Below are positions 8,120 through 15,851 of a stretch of DNA of 20,535 nucleotides, piece after piece. This DNA is from JBDSRX01 sp039929105. GTDB taxonomy: Bacteria; Patescibacteriota; Dojkabacteria; J137. Below the pieces are notes generated by a model that saw only the letters and a program-made list of their open reading frames with translations, made no database searches and was not told the origin of the DNA. The position numbers and the translations under genes are program-made. Position 1 is the first letter of the stretch, and every line of letters starts with the position of its first letter. The stretch is from positions 1-20,535 of the forward strand of contig JBDSRX010000085.1 of assembly GCA_039929105.1 (NCBI GenBank). Reading direction: 5' to 3'.

Positions 8120-8431
8120 TTATTTAATAGATTTAACTACAAATTTAGTTACTTCCTTTCGAAATCCTCTTCTTCTTCTGTATCTTGATTTTGCTTTGAA
8201 AATGTTAGAAATTACTTTCTCACCATTTTTTTGCTCTATAATGTCTAAAGTTACTTCTGCTTTTAAAGTTGGTTTTCCAAATTCAAACTTTTCTCCATCT
8301 CCTAATGCTAATACATCAGTGATTTTAAAAGCTTTTCCAGCTTCTGCAATAAATTTAGGAACTTCGTAAGTCTTTCCTTCTTCTACGTTAAATTGTGTAC
8401 CTGCTATATTAATTATCGCGAACTTTGCCAT
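8120..8431 (-). CDS. rplU: Ribosomal protein bL21
   Basis: This 103-residue, normal-length bL21 binds 23S rRNA and L20 in the large subunit. The N-terminal strand reads FAIINIAGTQFNVEEGKTYEV, where most families have AII-x-x-GGKQ; the usual lysine is a threonine here. The basic C-terminal block FKAKSRYRRRRGFRK, which binds rRNA, is present. It is the first gene of the rplU-rpmA operon, with a promoter at 8459-8487 about 28 bases upstream. There is no Shine-Dalgarno sequence before the ATG. Confidence 0.95.
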   Translation of the reverse strand: MAKFAIINIAGTQFNVEEGKTYEVPKFIAEAGKAFKITDVLALGDGEKFEFGKPTLKAEVTLDIIEQKNGEKVISNIFKAKSRYRRRRGFRKEVTKFVVKSIK

Positions 8432-8458
8432 ATATATTTCTTAAAAATCAAGCTTGTA

Positions 8459-8487
8459 ATGATAAAACAAATCCTCAATAAATGCAA
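8459..8487 (-). promoter_or_regulatory. Promoter of rplU-rpmA
   Basis: On the minus strand TTGCAT (8482-8487), a 17-base spacer and TATCAT (8459-8464) form a near-consensus sigma70 promoter. Predicted transcription start is near 8452, about 20 bases before the rplU ATG. Confidence 0.65.
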
Positions 8488-8534
8488 GGCTAATTACCAT
8501 TTCGATGTAATAAATATACTAAAAAACACGAAAA

Positions 8535-8563
8535 ATGACAAAGATTAAGTTATTTTGTAAAAT
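8535..8563 (+). promoter_or_regulatory. Promoter of the 8590-9078 gene
   Basis: ATGACA (8535-8540), a 17-base spacer and TAAAAT (8558-8563) fit a sigma70 promoter, with a predicted start near 8570, about 20 bases before the ATG. The motif TATTTTGTAAAA (8551-8562) recurs at the same distance before the 11911 gene. Confidence 0.6.
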
Positions 8564-8589
8564 ATTGTCATAATTATTATGTTTTCATA

Positions 8590-9078
8590 ATGACTTTAAG
8601 AGAATATGGTCAAAAAACTGACTATGAGTTTAAAGAATCAATGGGGGATCTAAAAGAAGTGAGAGCAATACTTAATGCAAACAGCATCAATTTAACTTGG
8701 CTAAGTGCAGAAGAAAAGAAAAAGTTGATAGAAAACCTTAAGAACTTAAATAAAGATGAATCTTCTGTAAATTTATGGGATCTCTTTGCAAAAGATGATG
8801 AGTTTGACGTAATGCAATATAGGTATGACGAAACTTATTTTCCAATTATTGCTTATTTACAATTAATTATTAAAGATTTGCCAGGAAGTGGTTATTCCTT
8901 AAATGAAATACTTGCAAATGCTTTTGAGTTAAGGTATTCCAGAGGCGATCTTTCTAAAATAGATATAAAGATATATGCGAATTTACTTTTTTATTTACTT
9001 CAGAGTACAAAATCATTGTTACTTCCAAGTACTTCTACATTAAATAAAGTAGCTTCTACAGTAAAACCAGCGGCATAA
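8590..9078 (+). CDS. Unrecognised acidic helical protein (162 aa)
   Basis: I do not recognise this family. The protein is soluble, mostly helical and lysine/aspartate/leucine-rich; a central segment around FPIIAYLQLIIKDLPGSG is hydrophobic but too short and broken for a clear membrane protein. It ends in a low-complexity Ser/Thr/Ala tail. The gene is monocistronic: its own promoter lies at 8535-8563, divergent from rplU, and a strong stem-loop follows 3 bases after the stop. The start is fixed by the promoter, since the ATG at 8590 is the first after the predicted transcription start. Confidence 0.75.
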   Translation: MTLREYGQKTDYEFKESMGDLKEVRAILNANSINLTWLSAEEKKKLIENLKNLNKDESSVNLWDLFAKDDEFDVMQYRYDETYFPIIAYLQLIIKDLPGSGYSLNEILANAFELRYSRGDLSKIDIKIYANLLFYLLQSTKSLLLPSTSTLNKVASTVKPAA

Positions 9079-9081
9079 GAA

Positions 9082-9112
9082 ATCCCGCCTTGGCGGGATC
9101 CGGGTCTTTTTT
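9082..9112 (+). terminator. Terminator between two convergent genes
   Basis: ATCCCGCC (9082-9089) and GGCGGGAT (9092-9099) form a perfect 8-bp stem with a TT loop. On the plus strand the six-T run lies a few bases downstream (9107-9112). On the minus strand the stem is preceded by AAAAAAGACCC and followed by TTTC. It probably stops the 8590-9078 gene and may also serve thrS, which converges from the other side. Confidence 0.75.
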
Positions 9113-9127
9113 AATTCACTATAATCT

Positions 9128-10891
9128 TTAGAGCTCTAAACTCTTAGAAGTAATAGCATTTGCTACTCTATCTGCAAATTCTTCAATTGTCATAGTTCCA
9201 GCATCTTCACCACCTCTTAATCTAATACTTACAGTATTGTTCTCAATTTCTTTATCACCCGCTACAGCCATATAAGGAATCTTATCTGCTTGTGCCTTTC
9301 TAATTTTATTTCCCATTGTCTCGTTTTCATCCATAATCTTTACTCTTAATCCTTTCTTTTTTAATTCTGCAGCAACTTCATCCATATAATCCATATGTTT
9401 TTCGTTAGAAATTGGAATTAATGCAACTTGGTTATAGCAAAGCCATGCTGGGAAATTTCCTGCTGTATGTTCGATATAAACAGACATGAATCTTTCTACA
9501 GTACCTAACAGAGCTTTATGGATCATAACTGGCATTTTTTCTTGCCCATCTTTGTCTGTGTAAACTAATCCAAATCTCTTTGGTTGCACAAAATCTAATT
9601 GCTCTGTTGCACATTGCCATTCTCTTCCTAAAGAGTCTTTAACCATAATGTCAATCTTAGGTCCATAAAATGCAGCTTCTCCTATTGCAACAAAATAATT
9701 GATGTCTAACTTTTTAGCGATATCTTCAATTGTTTTTTGAGCATCTTCCCAAGAAGCATCATCTCCATGGTATTTCTCTGGGTGTGCAGGATCTCTAAAA
9801 GATAATCTGGCTTTGAAGTCTAGTCCCAATGCAGCATACATTTTTTTAATCATTCCCATTATTAATGTAAATTCTTCGTCAATTTGGTCCATTCTACAGA
9901 AGATATGAGCATCGTCTTGAGTTAAAGCTCTAACTCTAGAAAGTCCTAATAGTTCTCCTGCTTTTTCGTCTCTATAGTTTGTAGTTGTTTCAAAGTATCT
10001 GACAGGCAAGTCTCTATAACTTCTTTTTTGAGAAGCATAAATTTGTGTGTGATGTGGACAGTTCATTGGCTTCATTACAAATACATCATCAGTTTCTTGG
10101 CTTTTTACAATAAATAGCTCATCTCCAAATTTATCCCAGTGACCTGAAACTTTATATAGTTCAGTTTTTGTTATATGTGGAATTTTAACTTGTTCAAATC
10201 CTGCTTCTCTTTGTAAAGATTCTGAGAAATTTGCTAATTGTTGCCATAAGTATGTTCCTTTTGGAGTAAATAATGGCAATCCAGATCCAACTAAGTCTGA
10301 GAAAGTAAATAAATCTAACTCTTTACCTAATTTTCTGTGATCTCTTTTCTTGGCTTCTTCAAGCATATTCAAGTATTCATCTAATGCTTCTTTAGAATCA
10401 AAAGCTGTTCCATAAGTTCTTGTTAGCATTTCTTTATTTGCATCTCCTCTCCAATAAGCACCTGCTACTGAAAGCAATTTGAATGCTTTAATTTCTCCTG
10501 TTGACTTAACGTGTGGACCTTTACAAAAATCTACATATCTATCTCCAGTCCAATAAACTGTTAGAGTTTTTTCTTGTGCATCAAATTGATCAATCCACTC
10601 TAATTTGAAAGGATTATTTTTAAACATTTCCTTAGCTTCTTCTCTAGATATTTCTTTTTGTACTATTGGTAAATCTTTATCAATAATTTGTTGCATTCTT
10701 TTCTCTATTTTTTCGAAATTTGCTTCGGAAAGCTTAACGTCCCATTTTGCATCGTTTGCAAAACCAACATCTGAGATATGAGCAACAGCTAATTGAACTT
10801 TATCTCCATAAAGCTCTCTTACAGCTTGTGCAAATACGTGTTCTGCTGAATGTCTAATTTTATATAAGTTATCTTCGTTATCTTGTGACAT
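9128..10891 (-). CDS. thrS: Threonyl-tRNA synthetase, without TGS domain
   Basis: This 587-residue enzyme charges tRNA-Thr with threonine in the cytoplasm. The editing (SAD) domain comes first, with H14-x3-H18 and C123/H127 (CKGPH). The class II catalytic core has the zinc ligands C278 (MNCPHH), H329 and H458, motif 2 around YRDEK (306-310), and motif 3 in the LLGTVERFMSVYIEH block. The anticodon-binding domain runs from about 488 to the end (VALIPIS...). The N-terminal TGS domain of the roughly 640-residue form is absent and the protein begins directly at the editing domain, a known natural variant. All catalytic residues are intact. A promoter lies at 10936-10964. No T-box leader is seen. 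Confidence 0.97.
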   Translation of the reverse strand: MSQDNEDNLYKIRHSAEHVFAQAVRELYGDKVQLAVAHISDVGFANDAKWDVKLSEANFEKIEKRMQQIIDKDLPIVQKEISREEAKEMFKNNPFKLEWIDQFDAQEKTLTVYWTGDRYVDFCKGPHVKSTGEIKAFKLLSVAGAYWRGDANKEMLTRTYGTAFDSKEALDEYLNMLEEAKKRDHRKLGKELDLFTFSDLVGSGLPLFTPKGTYLWQQLANFSESLQREAGFEQVKIPHITKTELYKVSGHWDKFGDELFIVKSQETDDVFVMKPMNCPHHTQIYASQKRSYRDLPVRYFETTTNYRDEKAGELLGLSRVRALTQDDAHIFCRMDQIDEEFTLIMGMIKKMYAALGLDFKARLSFRDPAHPEKYHGDDASWEDAQKTIEDIAKKLDINYFVAIGEAAFYGPKIDIMVKDSLGREWQCATEQLDFVQPKRFGLVYTDKDGQEKMPVMIHKALLGTVERFMSVYIEHTAGNFPAWLCYNQVALIPISNEKHMDYMDEVAAELKKKGLRVKIMDENETMGNKIRKAQADKIPYMAVAGDKEIENNTVSIRLRGGEDAGTMTIEEFADRVANAITSKSLEL

Positions 10892-10935
10892 TTTTAGAAT
10901 TTTAAATTTTAAATTAAAAATTGGAAATTAATTTG

Positions 10936-10964
10936 ATTATACTAATTAAAAGTTACGATGGTAA
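10936..10964 (-). promoter_or_regulatory. Promoter of thrS
   Basis: On the minus strand TTACCA (10959-10964), a 17-base spacer and a perfect TATAAT (10936-10941) lie 45 bases before the thrS ATG. The leader is about 38 bases, very AT-rich, with no T-box antiterminator motif. Confidence 0.65.
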
Positions 10965-10980
10965 TATATTTTTTGGTTAC

Positions 10981-11004
10981 GCGAAAGATCCCCTTACGGG
11001 GTTG
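10981..11004 (-). terminator. Weak terminator of the 11085-11795 gene
   Basis: On the minus strand CCCC-GTAA-GGGG is followed by ATCTTTCGCG. It looks like a degraded form of the rpmA terminator (both contain CGTAAGGGG then a T-rich tail), but the stem is only 4 bp and the T-run is short. It lies about 80 bases past the stop and just upstream of the thrS promoter. Confidence 0.4.
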
Positions 11005-11084
11005 TAGTTAAAGTTGAAGTCTTATTTATTGCATTTCTGTATAACATACAAGGATTATTCCACTTTTGGATTAATGTGTCAATA

Positions 11085-11795
11085 TTATTGCTCTGAACCG
11101 CTAATAGCATAATTTTTATAACCTTTTAAAATCTTTCTAATCTCTTTTAAGCTGTTGGTTAAAGCAATACAGAAAGTAATTCTGCTTTGTAAAGTATTTA
11201 TTAAATCTTGATCCGTTTTAGAAGCGTATATACCAGAAATATCTACCGGTACAACTTTAATAAGATACATAGCTAAACTAGTCTGTGGTGGAATTAATAT
11301 TTTATTACTATTTAAAAATCTAAGCATTTTATTAAATTCCCCTTCAGGGTCTTTTGACAAAAGATAATCTAGTAATTCTAAAAATTCCTTAAAACTATCA
11401 CAATTTACTAACAAATTATTTACTAATGCCAGCACAGTAGAAGATAATTTAGCAAGATATTCATAAAGTTCAGCAATAGTTGTATTAATCTTTTTCTCAT
11501 CTTTTCCACTATGTACTGTAAGTATTAATCTATCAATTTGCCTAACAATTTTTTGTTGCATTACTAATTTATCACCCATTTCAAACATAATTTGTTCAAC
11601 ATTTTGTAATGTTTTCTCTAAGACATCGGAAAAAACAATTGGAATTGTCGCATATCTTATAGCATTTAACATTTCGGCAGAATATCTAACTTCGGCATCA
11701 AGTAATGCTCGAGGATGCAGAGGTTGAAGAGGAAAGGAATTTTCCAATATATTTTCGAATTTCTCGAATTTGTTTTGTTTAGGTGGTTTGTCCAT
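11085..11795 (-). CDS. Unrecognised all-helical protein (236 aa)
   Basis: I do not recognise this family. The protein is predicted to be nearly all helical, with regular Leu/Ile spacing that could form a coiled coil or helical bundle (around 55-110 and 205-230). Hydrophobic runs such as LSSTVLALVNNLLVN are interrupted by charges, so it is probably soluble. There are no catalytic motifs. It is divergent from the F420 ligase-like gene. An exact TTGACA at 11830-11835 on the minus strand could be its -35 box, but no good -10 box follows at the right distance. The ATG at 11795 is the first in frame after it. Confidence 0.7.
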   Translation of the reverse strand: MDKPPKQNKFEKFENILENSFPLQPLHPRALLDAEVRYSAEMLNAIRYATIPIVFSDVLEKTLQNVEQIMFEMGDKLVMQQKIVRQIDRLILTVHSGKDEKKINTTIAELYEYLAKLSSTVLALVNNLLVNCDSFKEFLELLDYLLSKDPEGEFNKMLRFLNSNKILIPPQTSLAMYLIKVVPVDISGIYASKTDQDLINTLQSRITFCIALTNSLKEIRKILKGYKNYAISGSEQ

Positions 11796-11854
11796 AGAAG
11801 TTAAAACTACTTTTGATAATAACAGTTCGTGTCAATTTATTTCAATACTACGCA

Positions 11855-11882
11855 TTGACTTATAGATACTATTTTGTAAAAA
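11855..11882 (+). promoter_or_regulatory. Promoter of the F420 ligase-like gene
   Basis: TTGACT (11855-11860), a 16-base spacer and TAAAAA (11877-11882) precede the ATG at 11911 by about 28 bases. The -10 part carries the same TATTTTGTAAAA motif as the promoter at 8535-8563, at nearly the same distance from the start codon. Confidence 0.5.
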
Positions 11883-11910
11883 TCGTGTATTAAACAATTA
11901 CAAAACTAAT

Positions 11911-12645
11911 ATGCATGTAGAAGAAGATAATTCAAATTTAGGAATTCAAGAGAAACCACATGATGGACAGCAACTATATATGGAAGTTGATGGTGTAAAG
12001 TACGCAAGGTTTCCAGTAAAAACAAGACTTGCATTAATTGATGAAGATTTGGACAAGTTTATTGAAGAACATACTAAAGCATTTTACAAAGATGGCGATA
12101 TGTTTTGTTTAGCTTCTAAAGTTGTAAGTATTTGTAAAGGATATTATGTAAAAGAAACAGATATTCATGTAACTTGGTTTGCAAGATTCTTAGTTAGATT
12201 TGTAAAAAAATGGCCGCACGATCCTGGGTTTGCTATCCCTCAAAAGATACAATTAGCTATGGATATTGTTGGAATTCCTAGATTTTTATTCGCTATGGTT
12301 GGCGGAGTTGTTATGAAAGCACTTGGAAAACCTGGGTATTTCTATATTTTAGCTGGCCATAATATTGGTGGAATTGATGGGTTTGTTCCAGAAATGTACC
12401 CTGAACCTTTAAGAGGTTACGGATTTATTACTCCCGAACATGCAGATGTAGATGCACAAGAAATTGAACAAAAACATGGTTATAAGACTGCAATCTTAGA
12501 TGGAAATAACATCGAAAATATTGTTCTTGGAATGAGTGATTCTTTAAAAGCAGAAATGACTAAGGAGAAGCTTCTAGAAATTATTAATGGAAATCCTCAA
12601 GGACAAAGCGGAAATACACCTATTCTATTGCTTAGAAAGGTTTAA
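11911..12645 (+). CDS. Coenzyme F420-0:L-glutamate ligase-like protein
   Basis: This 244-residue protein resembles the F420 ligase (CofE/FbiB N-terminal) family, which adds glutamate to coenzyme F420-0 with GTP. Visible blocks are YARFPVKTRL near the start, then DGDMFCLASKVVSICKGY (about 61-78, the family's D-hhh-x-SK-x-VS-x-x-G block), and later GKPGYFYILAGHNIGGIDG (about 144-162, the family's G-x-x-D-x-S/G block). It ends in a GNTPILLLRKV strand. No other F420 pathway gene is in the window and F420 is not expected in CPR bacteria, so the true substrate is probably another gamma-glutamyl or carboxylate acceptor (inference). The start at 11911 fits the upstream promoter; ATG 11983, just before the conserved part, is the alternative. 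It is monocistronic. Confidence 0.65.
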   Translation: MHVEEDNSNLGIQEKPHDGQQLYMEVDGVKYARFPVKTRLALIDEDLDKFIEEHTKAFYKDGDMFCLASKVVSICKGYYVKETDIHVTWFARFLVRFVKKWPHDPGFAIPQKIQLAMDIVGIPRFLFAMVGGVVMKALGKPGYFYILAGHNIGGIDGFVPEMYPEPLRGYGFITPEHADVDAQEIEQKHGYKTAILDGNNIENIVLGMSDSLKAEMTKEKLLEIINGNPQGQSGNTPILLLRKV

Positions 12646-12767
12646 TTAAAAAGGCCTAACCTACTTTTAAACTCATCACAAGAACCAGGTCGTGCCACGC
12701 CCTACTATTTATTTCACATCCCCCTTAAGATAACAGCCAGACCGTAGAATGATGTAACCCACCCGTA

Positions 12768-12789
12768 GGAACGTTGCATACAACGTTCC
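12768..12789. repeat. Perfect 9-bp hairpin
   Basis: GGAACGTTG (12768-12776) and CAACGTTCC (12781-12789) pair perfectly around a CATA loop. No T-tract follows on either strand, so it is not an ordinary terminator. It may be part of an RNA or a protein-binding palindrome. Confidence 0.7.
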
Positions 12790-12857
12790 TGACTGCCACT
12801 AGATAACTGACGGTGGTATTGTCATAATAATTAATTCCTTCATTAAATTTTATGATA

Positions 12858-12863
12858 TATAAT
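12858..12863 (+). promoter_or_regulatory. Possible -10 box for asnB
   Basis: A perfect TATAAT lies 145 bases before the asnB ATG, in an AT-rich stretch. The sequence at the -35 position (TTCCTT, 12835-12840) is poor. If used, the asnB leader would include the palindromic doublet at 12896-12980. Confidence 0.35.
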
Positions 12864-12895
12864 AAAGTCGATTTTAAAAAATTAATTTAATAATT

Positions 12896-12980
12896 CCTCC
12901 TTTGAAGGAGGTGTCCCGAAGGGACTGTGGTTGTAAAGATAACACCCCTCGGCACTTTGTGTCACTCCCCTCAAGGGGAG
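12896..12980. repeat. REP-like palindromic doublet in the asnB leader
   Basis: Two related hairpin units face each other. The first is CCTCC-TTTGAA-GGAGG (12896-12911) followed by GTCCC-GAA-GGGAC (12913-12925). The second, inverted, is a GTGTCA-type arm followed by CTCCCC-TCAA-GGGGAG (12965-12980). Read on the opposite strand, the second has the same order of elements as the first. This layout is typical of REP-type intergenic palindromes. It ends 27 bases before the asnB start. Confidence 0.6.
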
Positions 12981-13007
12981 AATTCTATTAACTATTAAAT
13001 ATAAAAT

Positions 13008-14894
13008 ATGTGCGGAATTGTTGGATTTACTGGTACACCGGATAAAAATAAGATTAAGAAAATGTCAGACTCAATATTTCATAGAGGTCCTGATGATGAT
13101 GGGTATATTGAAACACCAAACTTCACTGTTGGATTTAGAAGACTTGCGATTATAGATTTAACAAACGATCTTTATCCTTTAGAAAACGAGGATGGATCAA
13201 TTCAAGTTGTTTTAAATGGAGAGATATACAACTTTAAACAAATTAAAGAAGAATTAATAAATTTAAAACATAAATTTAGAACAAACTCAGATACAGAAGT
13301 TATTGCTCACGGATATGAAGAATGGGGAGAAGACGTTGTAAATCATTTAAGAGGAATGTTTGTTTTTGTTTTGTACGATCATAAAAAAGATCAAATGATG
13401 ATTGCAAGAGATCGAATAGGAATTAAACCTCTATACTATGCAGAAATTGATGGGAGATTAGCTTTTTCTTCAGAAATCAAAGGAGTACTTTCTGGTTTTG
13501 ATGTTGATAGAGAACCAGATGACAATGCAGTATACAATTTCTTGGCATATAGAATTCATGATATTGATAAAAATACATTTTTTTCGAACATAAAAAGGCT
13601 TCTACCTGGACATTATATGATTATTGATAATTCAGGTAACTTTAGAACAGAAAAATTCTGGAATCCTACTGTTAATACAAACTTTGCACCAACAAAATCA
13701 GACAAAGAATATGCACAAGAGTTTAGAGAGAAATTTTTAGAAACTATTGACCTACATTTAATTGGAGATGTTCCTGTTGGAACTACATTATCTGGAGGTT
13801 TAGACTCTTCTGGAATTACATCTGTTGCTGCAAAGCTTTATAAAGAAAGATATCACGGGTCTTTAATGGATAGTGAAGCAAAAGATGCAAAATTACCAAA
13901 CGAAATGTATTCATTCTCTGCAGTTCATCCGGGAGAAACTGTTAACGAAGAAGAATATATAGACACAGTTGTTGAGTTTACTGGAGTTGAGAGCGTAAAA
14001 GTTCAACCAGATATCGATAAATTCTGGGAAGAATTAGACACATGGACTTACTTTCAAGAAGAGCCAGTAATCTCTGGTGCTCCTTACGCATACTATGTTG
14101 TTATGCGAGAAGCTCGAAAGAAAGTCACAGTAATTTTATCTGGTCAAGGTGGAGACGAACTTCTTGCAGGATACATACCCTATTTTATGAGCTATTTTCA
14201 GTCTGCAATGGACCAAGGGCAGCCAATGAAAGGTTTAAGCGAACTATATGCTGGAAAAGATATTTATGTAAAATTTGTACTATCTAGACTCGATGGGATG
14301 TTGAAGAAAAATAGTCAAATTAAAGGTTCAGACTTTTTGCATAAACCAGCAGGATTAGACACACCAGCATTTAAACATAAGCGAAACCTTAATGAGAGAT
14401 TATTCCAAGATGTAACATCAACAACTACACCTTGTCTTTTAAGATACGAAGATAAAAACTCAATGGCAAATTCTTTAGAATCCAGAGTTCCATTTTATGA
14501 TCATGAAATGGCTGAGTTTGCATTCAGTCTTCCAATTGATCAGAAGATTAAACATGGATGGAATAGATTTGTTTACCGAAACGCAATGCAAGGTTTAATG
14601 CCAGAAAAAAATAGATTAAGAAGAAGCAAGATTGGATTTACAAATCCAGAATGGGAATGGATTGAAAGAAAGAAAGAAAATTTTATTACTATCTTTACCT
14701 CTAAGTCTTTTAGATCTAGAAAATACTGGGATGCAGATAAAATAATGATTGGGTTTGAAAAAGCATTATCTGGAGAAATGAGAGGAGATATTTTATTCTT
14801 CTGGAGAGTATTCTCCGTTGAGATGTGGTTAAGAACTTTTGTAGATAAGTTCGAAACGATAGATACATCTAAATTAGTACATTTTAGGAAATAA
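13008..14894 (+). CDS. asnB: Asparagine synthetase, glutamine-hydrolysing
   Basis: This 628-residue two-domain enzyme makes asparagine from aspartate, glutamine and ATP. The N-terminal glutaminase domain starts MCGIVGF with the nucleophile Cys2 and contains VLNGEIYN (68-75), the IARDRIGIKPLYY block (132-144) and FSSEIKG. The synthetase domain has the PP-loop SGGLDS (262-267) and later LSGQGGDELLAGY and a SLESRVPFYDHEMAEF block. Length and motifs are intact. Its stop overlaps the start of gene A by one base (TAATG), so the two are coupled. The last 162 bases occur again at 16940-17101 with only synonymous changes. CPR asnB homologs may also amidate cell-surface or peptide substrates; this cannot be decided here. 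Confidence 0.95.
   Translation: MCGIVGFTGTPDKNKIKKMSDSIFHRGPDDDGYIETPNFTVGFRRLAIIDLTNDLYPLENEDGSIQVVLNGEIYNFKQIKEELINLKHKFRTNSDTEVIAHGYEEWGEDVVNHLRGMFVFVLYDHKKDQMMIARDRIGIKPLYYAEIDGRLAFSSEIKGVLSGFDVDREPDDNAVYNFLAYRIHDIDKNTFFSNIKRLLPGHYMIIDNSGNFRTEKFWNPTVNTNFAPTKSDKEYAQEFREKFLETIDLHLIGDVPVGTTLSGGLDSSGITSVAAKLYKERYHGSLMDSEAKDAKLPNEMYSFSAVHPGETVNEEEYIDTVVEFTGVESVKVQPDIDKFWEELDTWTYFQEEPVISGAPYAYYVVMREARKKVTVILSGQGGDELLAGYIPYFMSYFQSAMDQGQPMKGLSELYAGKDIYVKFVLSRLDGMLKKNSQIKGSDFLHKPAGLDTPAFKHKRNLNERLFQDVTSTTTPCLLRYEDKNSMANSLESRVPFYDHEMAEFAFSLPIDQKIKHGWNRFVYRNAMQGLMPEKNRLRRSKIGFTNPEWEWIERKKENFITIFTSKSFRSRKYWDADKIMIGFEKALSGEMRGDILFFWRVFSVEMWLRTFVDKFETIDTSKLVHFRK
14733..14894 (+). repeat. asnB 3' tail, copy 1 (in the intact gene)
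   Basis: These 54 codons (53 residues plus stop) match 16940-17101 with 16 base differences in 13 codons, all synonymous, including TCT/AGC for serine and TTA/CTT for leucine. Upstream the two copies have only a Trp codon in common before similarity ends; downstream it ends at the stop codon. The repeat is direct and the two copies flank genes A, B, A' and B'. Confidence 0.93.
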
Positions 14895-15844
14895 TGCCCG
14901 AGCAACAAGAAAATTTAAACCCATATCCAGAACTGAACTGGAGTTTGATTTCATCTGTAAAATTAGATGAAAATCTAGTTACACAAAAAGATCAAATATA
15001 TAAGAAAGATTACCTAGGGTTTTTGAATGAGCTTCAAGAGTGGTTGGATGATGTGAGAAGAATTAGAACTTTACTTACTAATCCAGAAGAATTTTCAATT
15101 GAAGTAAATGAGCATGAAGAACTTTTTCTTATAATTTGGTTTTCATTTCTAGGTTTGTTGGGTATAAAATTTAATAATGAAATCATTTATTTGGATAAAT
15201 ACTTATCTTGGTTTACTTCTACAAAATTAAATGTAGATAAAAATACTATACCCAGATTAACAAAAGCAGATACTAGAATAAGATATGTGTCCCACAGATT
15301 TGAGATAGCACTGAGAAATATGAATGCATATTTAGTTGATCCAAGTAAAAGGTTATTTAGGGAACAGAAAAAATTTTTTGATTCTGGAAGTGTTTTCTTA
15401 GGTGTTTTAACTCAAGGGTTTATTTTCTTTAATACTATTGCACTTAGAATTCTTACTGAGATATCTGAAGATGGATCAATATCTTCTGAAGAGTTAGTAA
15501 ATAAAATCCGTAGACAATTTGGTTTTATTACAATTGGTGTTGATGAGATAAATTCCACGAATGCAGTTGTTTCTGATAACGTCTCAGAACAAATTGCTCA
15601 TATAATTGAAGGAGATTCAGACAAAGAGATACTTCTGGTTATTGACGAAGTCCTTGATCAAGGAGGTGGAGAAACTTTTAGAACAATTGCTAGACATCTA
15701 AAATTGAGGTTTAGTGATTTATTAATGCATAAATTAATTCTTGTAGTCGAAGATGATACTTACCTAAGATACAATATTAGCAACACTGGGATACATGAAT
15801 GGTTATCTGATGACGGTTTACTAAAAATACAAATAGATTTATAA
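14894..15844 (+). CDS. Gene A: unrecognised protein coupled to asnB (316 aa)
   Basis: The start codon overlaps the asnB stop (TAATG), so it is translated with asnB. Residues 1-170 are helical, with one hydrophobic stretch (about 77-93, LFLIIWFSFLGLLGI) that might be a buried helix or a single membrane pass. The C-terminal third has an alternating strand/helix pattern with KEILLVIDEVLDQGGGE (about 245-261). That resembles the PRPP-binding loop of phosphoribosyltransferases (hhhDD-x-x-x-x-GG-x-T) or a Walker B strand; no Walker A motif is present. This is weak, so no function is assigned. A truncated relative (A') lies at 16283-16471. Gene B follows 7 bases later. Confidence 0.8.
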   Translation: MPEQQENLNPYPELNWSLISSVKLDENLVTQKDQIYKKDYLGFLNELQEWLDDVRRIRTLLTNPEEFSIEVNEHEELFLIIWFSFLGLLGIKFNNEIIYLDKYLSWFTSTKLNVDKNTIPRLTKADTRIRYVSHRFEIALRNMNAYLVDPSKRLFREQKKFFDSGSVFLGVLTQGFIFFNTIALRILTEISEDGSISSEELVNKIRRQFGFITIGVDEINSTNAVVSDNVSEQIAHIIEGDSDKEILLVIDEVLDQGGGETFRTIARHLKLRFSDLLMHKLILVVEDDTYLRYNISNTGIHEWLSDDGLLKIQIDL

Positions 15845-15851
15845 TTATAAG

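Larger units (their letters stand above)
12646..12895. other. Structured intergenic region upstream of asnB
   Basis: No gene is found here. The first 180 bases are visibly richer in G+C than the flanking genes and contain a perfect 9-bp hairpin (12768-12789), the repeated hexamer CCGTAG (12742 and 12763), and CCAC/GTGG arms around 12798-12816. The last 60 bases are very AT-rich. On the minus strand it would end in a T-run near 12650. A structured non-coding RNA on either strand is possible. It matches no riboswitch or housekeeping RNA that I know; no T-box motif is seen. Confidence 0.4.

Noticed and set aside
12646..13007. T-box riboswitch controlling asnB
   Set aside because: The conserved T-box sequence and an associated antiterminator/terminator pair were not seen.
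14042..14287. Plus-strand frame inside asnB, and the minus-strand frame at 14573-14908
   Set aside because: Shadows of the intact asnB coding sequence with no start signals of their own.
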